Source: Flammeovirgaceae bacterium UBA5585 (GTDB taxonomy: Bacteria; Bacteroidota; Bacteroidia; Cytophagales; Cyclobacteriaceae). From it: 64,000 bases of DNA. The notes beneath the pieces are model-generated. The model was not told the DNA's origin. It did no database searches and saw only the letters and a list, made by a program, of their open reading frames with translations. Numbering within the stretch: position 1 is the first letter of the stretch; the number at the start of each line of letters is the position of its first letter. The position numbers and the translations under genes are program-made. Positions 50,809-58,680 of the stretch are shown here, piece by piece. The DNA lies in contig DILT01000019.1 of assembly GCA_002425185.1 (NCBI GenBank), forward strand, positions 186,304 through 250,303. The letters run 5' to 3'.

Positions 50809-51879
50809 TTAGGCTTTATTCTTCTTAATTAATTCGGCAAACACCGCAACCAACCGGTCAACGCCATCTTCCAATGGCAACACTACGGGTATATTCAGTT
50901 CTGTTTCGGTTTGGCGAGCCCAATCCCTTGCTTCATCGGCCTGCATCTTCATGGTGTTAACGGTTATACCCACGGTAGTCCCACCATAAATTTTAATCAA
51001 ATCGATTTCATCTTTAACCGAAGGAATGTAGGCTGGATAGTATTCCATATCCTTGTATTGCTTGCGTGCCGGGTTATGTTGCAAAACTACAATATCAGCA
51101 TCGGCAGAAACAATCCATTCTGCACCGGCAGGCCCGCTGGGATTTCGTAGTGCGGATTGCCCTTCAATAAACATAATGTCCGGTTTTACATCCTGGTAGC
51201 ATTGCCACACGGCATGTTCCATTTCACCAGAGATAAAATCATTTAGTGTTGAATCGAAAATAAATCCATACTTCGCACCCTGCATCCATCCGGTTTGGCC
51301 GGTGTAGATCATTTCAGCTTTGTAGCCGGCTTTTGTCATGGCTTCGGTTAGAATTCGAGAAGTTGTTCGTTTACCCAAGGCACAATCGGTACCCAGCACA
51401 GCTACCTTAACCGACTTAACCTCCTTGATCTTTCCATTCCAGAAATGAAGATCCTTAAACTTCTTTGGCTTACGAACATCAATAATCTCAAGCCCCTTTT
51501 GATCGGCCAACGCTTTCAGGTCTTCATGGTCGGAAACATAATCGTGCAACCCATTTACAATGCTGAGATTATGATTTAAGGCCTCCACAAGCAAATCGTG
51601 AAGCGAATCGGGGATTACCCCACCTTTGGTTGCCACACCAATTACACAATATTGTGCCTTTTCACCCGAAGCCTTCATAAACTCAGGAATAGAGGCATAA
51701 ACCGGTAAGTTTCGATGCTTTCCGTCAAGCACTTCACCGGCATCCTTACCAGCCGATTTGTGATCGACAATACCTAAAATATTGAATCGTTCTGTACCCC
51801 TGATAAGTCCGTGTGCGGTTTTAGCGTTACTGCTGGCGAGATAACCGCCTGTAATGACAATAGCGTTGCTTTTTTTCAT
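50809..51879 (-). CDS. DUF1611 family protein, DgcN-like
   Basis: From MKKSNAIVITGG (51879) it has 356 residues. An N-terminal Rossmann-like part is followed by a P-loop-type region GTDCALGKRTTSRILTEAM. The DUF1611 family is widespread next to the dipeptide epimerase; in some bacteria the same pair, DgcN and DgcA, degrades D-glutamate, with DgcN as an N-acetyltransferase. The stop lies 5 bp before the epimerase start, so they share a transcript. Confidence 0.8.
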   Translation of the reverse strand: MKKSNAIVITGGYLASSNAKTAHGLIRGTERFNILGIVDHKSAGKDAGEVLDGKHRNLPVYASIPEFMKASGEKAQYCVIGVATKGGVIPDSLHDLLVEALNHNLSIVNGLHDYVSDHEDLKALADQKGLEIIDVRKPKKFKDLHFWNGKIKEVKSVKVAVLGTDCALGKRTTSRILTEAMTKAGYKAEMIYTGQTGWMQGAKYGFIFDSTLNDFISGEMEHAVWQCYQDVKPDIMFIEGQSALRNPSGPAGAEWIVSADADIVVLQHNPARKQYKDMEYYPAYIPSVKDEIDLIKIYGGTTVGITVNTMKMQADEARDWARQTETELNIPVVLPLEDGVDRLVAVFAELIKKNKA

Positions 51880-51946
51880 ACTATTTAAAGGCACGAAAAT
51901 TGAACTATAATTAAGAGTTTTCAAAGGCATTCGGGGTGGTTTTCAT

Positions 51947-51954
51947 TAATTTTG
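51947..51954 (+). promoter_or_regulatory. -7 promoter element before the 51972 gene
   Basis: TAATTTTG is a perfect TAnnTTTG, 18 bp before the start codon; no clear -33 element was found. Confidence 0.4.
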
Positions 51955-51971
51955 TTAAAATGGAGGTTGAT

Positions 51972-52394
51972 ATGAAAGGTTTACTGATGAGTTTGTTTTT
52001 CCTAAGTGTTTCCTGCTTATCGGCACAATCACTACAGGGAACATGGCAAGTGGTGAAGCAAAGCAATTGCATGGGTAATGAATTGGGTGACCCTTCTGAA
52101 ACAGAGGAAGAACTACTGGAAAGTATGTCGTCCCTCTCGGGCAATGCCCCTAAAACGATTACTTTCAATACGGATGGATCGGGCGAGGAGAACTGGCGCT
52201 CACGCGGAAAAAAGAAATCATCTTCAAAAGAAAAATTTCTATATCGCTATACCGATGAAGCTCTTTATCTGCTGGACAAGAAATCCCGTTTAATTACAGA
52301 TACATTCCTAGTAGAGGAACTCACCACTACATCCCTTAAAATGTTCAATAAAGATCGTGCTTGTGAACGACTGGAACTTGTTCGTGTAAGGTGA
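51972..52394 (+). CDS. Small exported lipocalin-like protein
   Basis: 140 residues from MKGLLMSLFFLSVSCLSAQ, a signal peptide. The mature part starts LQGTWQVVKQSNCMGNELGDPSETEEE and continues with strands KTITFNTDGSGEENWRSRG and FLYRYTDEALYLLDKKSRL, as in lipocalin-like domains. It has two cysteines, at NCMGN and ACERLELVR, which may form a disulfide. Function unknown. The rlmN gene starts inside its last codons. Confidence 0.65.
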   Translation: MKGLLMSLFFLSVSCLSAQSLQGTWQVVKQSNCMGNELGDPSETEEELLESMSSLSGNAPKTITFNTDGSGEENWRSRGKKKSSSKEKFLYRYTDEALYLLDKKSRLITDTFLVEELTTTSLKMFNKDRACERLELVRVR

Positions 52395-52396
52395 GT

Positions 52397-53443
52397 ATGC
52401 AGACTACCATTGAAAAAAAAGATGTCCGAAAACTTTCGTTGAACGAACTCAAAGATTTCTTCACTCAACGCGGTGAAAAATCTTTTCGTGCACAGCAGGT
52501 TTATGAATGGCTCTGGAAAAAATCGGCAAAAGATTTTGATCAAATGACCAACCTGTCGATTAGTACACGTGAGTTATTGAAAGAACATTTTACTATTAAT
52601 CACATCAGGGTTGATAACATGCAGCGCAGTGAAGACGGCACAATTAAAAATGCTGTCAAACTGTATGATGACTTGATCGTTGAGTCCGTTCTAATCCCCA
52701 CAAAAGATCGGATTACCGCGTGTGTTTCCTCACAAGTTGGCTGTAGTCTGGACTGTAAGTTTTGTGCTACGGCCCGGTTAAAGCGTATGCGAAATTTATC
52801 GCCCGATGAAATCTATGATCAGGTAGTGGCCATCAAACAACAAGCTGAGCTGTTTTTTAATCGACCGCTCACCAACATAGTATTTATGGGCATGGGCGAA
52901 CCATTACTGAATTATGGTAATGTGCTTGAAGCCATTAATAAGATTACGTCACCCGATGGTTTGAACATGGCTTCCAAACGAATCACCTTATCTACCGTGG
53001 GCATAGCCAAAATGATTAAGAAAATGGCCGATGATGAGGTGAAATTTAACCTGGCTGTTTCGCTGCATGATGCTATTAACGAAACACGTTCAGCCATCAT
53101 GCCCATTAATGAAACCAACCCGTTGGAAGAACTAGCCGAAGCCTTGATATACTGGTATAAAAAAACGAAGCGAAAAGTTACCTACGAATATGTAGTCTGG
53201 AAGGGGATTAATGATACACCTGAGCATGTACAGGCACTGGTAAAATTCTGCAAACACATTCCCTGCAAAGTAAATCTGATCGAATACAACCCGATTGATG
53301 AGGGGGTTTTTCAACAGGGTTCACCCGAAGCTGTTCAGCTATACCAGACAACGTTAGAAAGAAATGGCATTGTTGCCCGCATAAGAAAAAGCCGCGGCAA
53401 AGATATTGATGCCGCGTGCGGGCAATTGGCAAATAAATCGTAG
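52397..53443 (+). CDS. rlmN: 23S rRNA/tRNA (adenine-C2) methyltransferase RlmN
   Basis: 348 residues. A radical-SAM enzyme with the CxxxCxxC cluster as CSLDCKFC, and family stretches CVSSQVGCSLDC, NIVFMGMGEPLLNYGNV and AVSLHDAINETRS. It methylates A2503 of 23S rRNA and certain tRNAs. ATG at 52397 follows a GTG at 52391; either could start it. Confidence 0.95.
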   Translation: MQTTIEKKDVRKLSLNELKDFFTQRGEKSFRAQQVYEWLWKKSAKDFDQMTNLSISTRELLKEHFTINHIRVDNMQRSEDGTIKNAVKLYDDLIVESVLIPTKDRITACVSSQVGCSLDCKFCATARLKRMRNLSPDEIYDQVVAIKQQAELFFNRPLTNIVFMGMGEPLLNYGNVLEAINKITSPDGLNMASKRITLSTVGIAKMIKKMADDEVKFNLAVSLHDAINETRSAIMPINETNPLEELAEALIYWYKKTKRKVTYEYVVWKGINDTPEHVQALVKFCKHIPCKVNLIEYNPIDEGVFQQGSPEAVQLYQTTLERNGIVARIRKSRGKDIDAACGQLANKS

Positions 53444-53506
53444 GTACTTGACCCGCATAACGACTACAACTTTTTCCTATATTCGAAAAGTTAAGTTAAC
53501 CTACAC

Positions 53507-54841
53507 ATGATTATTTACCAAAAATCCAACCAGCCCTTTCTTATCCGTTTCGTTTCAAAGTTTATTGATCAGCAAGTGCCATTGCTTTTGTTGGTGGGCA
53601 TTCTTGTGATGCTTTCGGTTCTGCTTAAAGAAGCTTCTTTTGTAATAGGGCTGTATATAGCCGCGGGCATTGTAGGCATCTTATTTATTATCACAACGCT
53701 TGGTGCATGGCAAAAATCTGCTGATCGGTTAGTGCTTATCGAACTTCTTAAGGATACGCTTCATGTTCAGGCTCAACATTACAGTAGTTTAGTTCACAAG
53801 CAAATACCCCTAAAACAGTTATCGATAAGCGTTGACGTGGCTACTGAAAATAAAAAAGGCTGGAGATCCTTTGAACTTGAAATAGGTGATAAATCCATCA
53901 AAGAACAGTCGCTTGTAGCTGAATTGGATATTTACGAAATCGGCCCGATACTGGAAGCCATTCAAAGCCATAAGCTTAAAAAACTCAATAAAACAGAAAT
54001 AGACATACTGGAACTTTACAACCGCAGCGGATCAAGACCATTTAATTTTAAGAAGTGGGGAATTATTGTGGGCCTTGGAGCCGTTGCTGTGTACTTGTAT
54101 CTGAATAAAGAAATGACCTTACAATATCTTAAAGACTTTCAAGTGAAGCCTGGAGCTGAAATTGGTGCCTGGCGAAGTGATGCCGATGGATTTCCTTACT
54201 ACTTTCAGCTAAATATTGATAGTACCTGGGAAGAGAATTATTTTGACAAAACCGGCAAATGGAAATGGGTGCCCGAGGATACGATCAGCCATTCATCTCC
54301 GCAACTACATATTTTTACCACCGAATCATTTTACTATGGCTTCATTGTGCAGCAACTTACTGACAACACGTTTGTGCTGGAAAATCCAACCAATCAGAGG
54401 GTGTACACCTTTAGCCGACTAAAAGGTGGGAGCTTTTCAAAACCCAATGTTACTCAACGATTCATCCATTTCACGAATCAATCCACCCTGCTTCCACCCG
54501 ATCAACAAATATTTTCTGCCTGGCTTCGTGAGTTAGATGTTAACGATGAGGGTTTACGGCCACTTCAAATACTCATCCAATCAGACACACTTTTTGCTGG
54601 ATTATTAACCAATCAACAACAAAACAAATTGTACATCTTAGGTATTGATGGCTTTAGCCAAAAGAAATTGTTTCTAACGGAAGTGGGTAATTCTTCCAAT
54701 TGCGAAAATTCTTTTACGGTAATAACTGAAGGATCAAAAACCTTTATAAGGCAAGAAGAGACTTGCAAAAGAGGTAAGTCATCACTAAAAGTAAAAGTTT
54801 ATCAAGTCGGCACTACCGGAATTCAGGAAGTAGCAGAATAG
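53507..54841 (+). CDS. Membrane protein of unknown function
   Basis: 444 residues. Two membrane helices near residues 25-65 (PLLLLVGILVMLSVLL, FVIGLYIAAGIVGILFIIT), a soluble part with PH-like alternation (DTLHVQAQHYSSLVHKQIPLKQLSISVDV), another helix near 185 (WGIIVGLGAVAVYLYL), and a beta-rich extracytoplasmic C-terminus (GFPYYFQLNIDSTWEENYFDKTGKWKWV). I do not recognise the family. It ends with adjacent stop codons against the convergent rhomboid gene. Confidence 0.6.
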   Translation: MIIYQKSNQPFLIRFVSKFIDQQVPLLLLVGILVMLSVLLKEASFVIGLYIAAGIVGILFIITTLGAWQKSADRLVLIELLKDTLHVQAQHYSSLVHKQIPLKQLSISVDVATENKKGWRSFELEIGDKSIKEQSLVAELDIYEIGPILEAIQSHKLKKLNKTEIDILELYNRSGSRPFNFKKWGIIVGLGAVAVYLYLNKEMTLQYLKDFQVKPGAEIGAWRSDADGFPYYFQLNIDSTWEENYFDKTGKWKWVPEDTISHSSPQLHIFTTESFYYGFIVQQLTDNTFVLENPTNQRVYTFSRLKGGSFSKPNVTQRFIHFTNQSTLLPPDQQIFSAWLRELDVNDEGLRPLQILIQSDTLFAGLLTNQQQNKLYILGIDGFSQKKLFLTEVGNSSNCENSFTVITEGSKTFIRQEETCKRGKSSLKVKVYQVGTTGIQEVAE

Positions 54842-55729
54842 CTACTTCTTACTCGCATTAAAAAGTTTTTCCTTCTCATCCTTAGTCAGGCTTTCGTAGC
54901 CCTGATCGGATATCTTATCGAGAATGGCGTCAATCTCCTCTTGCGAAGCTTTGCTGGCTGACTTTTTAGAAGCCTTAGATTTGCGGGGTTCTTCACTTCT
55001 GTAGGTAACTTTCACTTTTGGTTTTTCTTTAAAAAGATCTTTAAACCAATCCAAGGTGGCAGTTATCCATCCACCCCAGTTAACACCGGCCTGCAACTGT
55101 TTGATATAAATCAACCCCATTAATGCCCCACCCAGATGAGCGATATTACCGCCAAGGTTAATTCCTTGTCGCACATAGAGCAGCGACAAAATCACGTAGA
55201 ACAGCGCGATGTATTTTATTTTTACCGGGCCAAAAAACAGCAAGTAGAAAGTATAATTCGGCAAAAGAACCGCTGTGCCTACTACTATTGCGTATATAGC
55301 ACCTGATGCCCCAACCATACCAGCATTGCCAAAAAAGCCTGGACTGATATTATAAATAAGCAGGTAGGAGATACCCCCGGTTAAACCGCCCAGTACATAG
55401 AGTGCCACTAATTTATCACTGCCCATGTATTCAACAAACACGCGGCCAAACCAGTACAACACCAACATGTTAAAGAGAATATGAAAAATATCCCACATGC
55501 TGTGCGCAAACATGTAGGTGATTAACGTCCACGGACGTGAAAAAAATTCAGAGAGACCAGAGGGAATGGTAAACTGTTTGTAAACAAAGTTGAACACGAA
55601 TTCAATGCCACCAATCCAACTAAATAAATCAAGCACAACAAACACCAGGAAGATCGTTACGTTGATGATGATCAACTGAACGTGTGCGTTGTTGTGTCGT
55701 TGAAATGCGCTTTTAAATTCGTCAAACAT
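54842..55729 (-). CDS. Rhomboid-family intramembrane serine protease
   Basis: 295 residues, six membrane helices. The catalytic serine is in GASGAIYAIVVGTAVL and the histidine in NIAHLGGALMGLIYI. Beyond the core lies a cytoplasmic C-terminal extension with charged repeats (KSKASKKSASKASQEEIDAIL). It cleaves membrane proteins in or near the bilayer. A second rhomboid gene lies 8 bp upstream in the same direction. Confidence 0.9.
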   Translation of the reverse strand: MFDEFKSAFQRHNNAHVQLIIINVTIFLVFVVLDLFSWIGGIEFVFNFVYKQFTIPSGLSEFFSRPWTLITYMFAHSMWDIFHILFNMLVLYWFGRVFVEYMGSDKLVALYVLGGLTGGISYLLIYNISPGFFGNAGMVGASGAIYAIVVGTAVLLPNYTFYLLFFGPVKIKYIALFYVILSLLYVRQGINLGGNIAHLGGALMGLIYIKQLQAGVNWGGWITATLDWFKDLFKEKPKVKVTYRSEEPRKSKASKKSASKASQEEIDAILDKISDQGYESLTKDEKEKLFNASKK

Positions 55730-55737
55730 GGTTATAC

Positions 55738-56370
55738 TTAATAATACGAACCGCCCTGACCACGCCAGATTTTAATCAGGATGAACGCCACCACTATACC
55801 CCCCAGGTGAGCAAAATGTGCAACGTTTCCGCTTCGGTCCATAATAAACGTTAATCCAAATAAAAAGAATACAAGGTATTTGGCTTTAATGGGAATTGGC
55901 GGAATTAACAGCTGAACCTCCATATTCGGAAACAACATGCCAAAACCCATTAAAACTCCATATATAGCGCCCGATGCTCCCAGCATTATTCCGCCCCCAC
56001 CTCCAAAAAACAAATCAATTAATACGCTAAAGGCGGCTGCGCCAACACCGGTAATAATATAAAACAATAAAAACCGCTTCGACCCCCAGAAGGTTTCAAG
56101 AATAGGTCCGGTAAAGGAAAGCATAAGCATATTAAAGAAGATATGCATAAAGCCACCGTGTGCAAACATATAGGTAAACAATTGGTAAGGTTGAAAGCAG
56201 TCGGTGCGCACATTAAACAAGGCCAGGTAGGCGGTGATAGCATCTTGCCTGTAGGAAAGGGAGACACCAAAGCAACTGCCAACATCTACAACAGGCGACA
56301 CCATTTGACCAATAAACACGATGGCGTTGATCATTAGCAAATTTCTGACAACAGGGGTGAGATTAAACAT
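55738..56370 (-). CDS. Rhomboid-family intramembrane serine protease, second copy
   Basis: 210 residues. Catalytic serine in GASGAIYGVLMGFG and histidine in NVAHFAHLGGIVVAF. It lacks the C-terminal extension of its neighbour. The pair is arranged head to tail between the 53507 membrane protein and mutL, an arrangement that I associate with Cytophagales. Confidence 0.9.
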   Translation of the reverse strand: MFNLTPVVRNLLMINAIVFIGQMVSPVVDVGSCFGVSLSYRQDAITAYLALFNVRTDCFQPYQLFTYMFAHGGFMHIFFNMLMLSFTGPILETFWGSKRFLLFYIITGVGAAAFSVLIDLFFGGGGGIMLGASGAIYGVLMGFGMLFPNMEVQLLIPPIPIKAKYLVFFLFGLTFIMDRSGNVAHFAHLGGIVVAFILIKIWRGQGGSYY

Positions 56371-56390
56371 GAAGCGGTACGGTAAAGCGG

Positions 56391-58199
56391 TTAATTACGT
56401 TTAAAAAACATTCCAATTCTGGCCAAATCTAAAATAAAATACGTGGTTTCCCCATCGGGTGAATACCCGGGAGCTTTGCAGGCCAGTAAACTTTCTACCA
56501 ACGATTTCATTTCCTCGGCAGAAAGTTTGTCCCCGGCTTTTAACGCTGCACGTTTGGCCAGTGCCCGTGCTAAATTCTCCCGCATGGGCAAGGACAATTC
56601 TGATTGATTGAATTTAAATTGTTCAATAAGGCCTTCAAACAAAGCTTTCTCTTTTCCGGAAGAAATACCGGAAGGTATTCCATTAATCACCAACGTGTTT
56701 TTTCCAAATACCTCAAACCGAAAACCCATTGCCTTTATTTCCTGCTCCATTTCCATAATTAATGTAAAATCAGCGGCATTAAAAGAAACCGTTTGCGGAA
56801 ACAAACTTTGCTGGCTTTCTCCGCTATTATGGGTAAGGCGTTGTAAAAATTTTTCAAACAAAATACGCTCATGAGCTGCCTGCTGATGAATTACCATAAG
56901 TCCGGTTTTTACCTGCCGCAGAATGTAGTGGTTGTGTAACTGAAATAATGGCTCATACACTGTTTTTGAAATATCTTCTTCCTGCTTCGTTTGTAAGAAC
57001 TCAAGTTCCTTTGGCGATAAATCCTGGTGCGAAGTAAGCCCCGACATTCCTTCTCCTTCGAAAAGTTTTTCCCATTGTTGCAGGTTGGAGCGGTGCTGGG
57101 AAGTTTGAAATCGTTCTTCGAAATATACTTCGCGGGCCGCATCGGTAGAGGTGTTACTCAGTTTTGCAATAATATTTACATCTTCCGCAAAATCAAGTGC
57201 AGGTGTTAGGTTATGAGCGCCCAGAGCCTGTCGCACGGCTGAGCGCACCACTGCATACACGGCACGTTCATCATCAAACTTTATTTCTGTTTTAGTAGGA
57301 TGCACATTCACATCAATATGCTTTGGATCGATGTCAATAAACAAAATATAAAATGGAAAAGAATTCTCTGTGACTAAACCTTCAAATGCATTCATTACTG
57401 CATGATGCAGGTAATTACTGCGAATAAACCGGGTGTTGACAAATAGAAATTGTTCACCACGCGATTTACGCGCAAACTCCGGACGGCCGATATACCCGGT
57501 AACTTTTACATATTCTGTTTCTTCTGTGCAAGGTGCTAATTGTTCCTGATAAGTTTTACCGAATACATTAACGATACGGTGGCTAAGCTTACCGTGCGGC
57601 AAATCATAAATCAATTCATCTCCCTGAACAAACGAAAAAGAAATTTCCGGATTGGCTAATGCCAGTCGCTGAAACTCATCAATGATGTGCTTAAGTTCAA
57701 CCGGATTGGATTTCAAAAAATTTCGTCTGGCAGGTATGTTATAGAATAAGTTTTTAACACTGATACTGGTGCCTTTATCGCACGCAACAACTTCCTGCCG
57801 CTTTACTTCCGAGCCCTCAACGACCAGCAGCGTACCCAACTCTTTGTCGGCCTGCCTGGTTTTCATTTCCAGTTGTGAAACAGCCGCAATAGATGCCAGC
57901 GCCTCTCCGCGAAAGCCCATGGTGCGGAGGGTAAATAAGTCCTCAGCCTTTCTGATTTTTGATGTAGCGTGCCGCTCCAGACTCATGCGTGCATCTGTTT
58001 CTGACATGCCCGTGCCGTTGTCTATTACCTGAATAAGGCTTTTGCCGGCATCCTTCACCACCAGCCGGATAGTTGTTGCCCCGGCATCAATAGCATTTTC
58101 CAGTAATTCCTTTACGGCAGAGGCAGGCCGTTGCACTACTTCACCGGCAGCAATCTGGTTAGCTATGGAATCGGGCAAAAGCTGAATAATATCGGACAT
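56391..58199 (-). CDS. mutL: DNA mismatch repair protein MutL
   Basis: 602 residues from MSDIIQLLPDSIANQIAAGEVVQRPASAVKELLENAIDAG (58199; upstream codons are not part of it). The GHKL ATPase domain is complete. In the C-terminal dimer domain the endonuclease motif DQHAxxE reads HQQAAHERILFE, so the metal-binding Asp and His are both replaced. It may lack nuclease activity, which I believe is usual in this lineage. It ends 20 bp after the rhomboid start. Confidence 0.95.
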   Translation of the reverse strand: MSDIIQLLPDSIANQIAAGEVVQRPASAVKELLENAIDAGATTIRLVVKDAGKSLIQVIDNGTGMSETDARMSLERHATSKIRKAEDLFTLRTMGFRGEALASIAAVSQLEMKTRQADKELGTLLVVEGSEVKRQEVVACDKGTSISVKNLFYNIPARRNFLKSNPVELKHIIDEFQRLALANPEISFSFVQGDELIYDLPHGKLSHRIVNVFGKTYQEQLAPCTEETEYVKVTGYIGRPEFARKSRGEQFLFVNTRFIRSNYLHHAVMNAFEGLVTENSFPFYILFIDIDPKHIDVNVHPTKTEIKFDDERAVYAVVRSAVRQALGAHNLTPALDFAEDVNIIAKLSNTSTDAAREVYFEERFQTSQHRSNLQQWEKLFEGEGMSGLTSHQDLSPKELEFLQTKQEEDISKTVYEPLFQLHNHYILRQVKTGLMVIHQQAAHERILFEKFLQRLTHNSGESQQSLFPQTVSFNAADFTLIMEMEQEIKAMGFRFEVFGKNTLVINGIPSGISSGKEKALFEGLIEQFKFNQSELSLPMRENLARALAKRAALKAGDKLSAEEMKSLVESLLACKAPGYSPDGETTYFILDLARIGMFFKRN

Positions 58200-58206
58200 G
58201 ATCGGC

Positions 58207-58578
58207 TTACGTCTGCTTGCGGAAAAATCTGACCCAGATATAAAACGGAACAATTAACGCTAAAAAGTAAACCGAAGTGTTGCCATAGTGGAGATAAGCC
58301 ATCACCCATATTACCAATATAGTAATGATAACCAACCGTAAGATATTGGCCGATGGATCAAAATTTTTGGTTTGCTTGCTTCGCGCTGCCCTGAATGAGC
58401 CGGCAATACGGGCACGGTATTCACTGGCAATAACTTCTTCTTCATTTTTCATTCTTAGTTCACGCTGTATACGCTCCTCCCGTTCCCTTCGTTCTTCATC
58501 CATCGGATCATAATGGCGTGGGGTAAAGTTGAACCGCCTGTGTTTGGGTATCCGCGTAAAGAGGGAAGGAATTTTCAT
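58207..58578 (-). CDS. Small membrane protein of unknown function
   Basis: 123 residues from MKIPSLFTRIPKHRRFNF (58578). A charged coiled-coil-like segment (DEERREREERIQRELRMKNEEE) precedes two C-terminal membrane helices (LRLVIITILVIWVMAYL, VYFLALIVPFYIWVRFF). No family named. It lies 7 bp upstream of mutL and may be co-transcribed with it. Confidence 0.6.
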   Translation of the reverse strand: MKIPSLFTRIPKHRRFNFTPRHYDPMDEERREREERIQRELRMKNEEEVIASEYRARIAGSFRAARSKQTKNFDPSANILRLVIITILVIWVMAYLHYGNTSVYFLALIVPFYIWVRFFRKQT

Positions 58579-58680
58579 AACTGGAAAAATTTGATTGCCT
58601 TTGATGTAATGCAACTTTTTAAGCTGCGTCACCATTATTTTATTTGGTACTAAAACTGGTTAATTTAAAGGCCTACAAAA

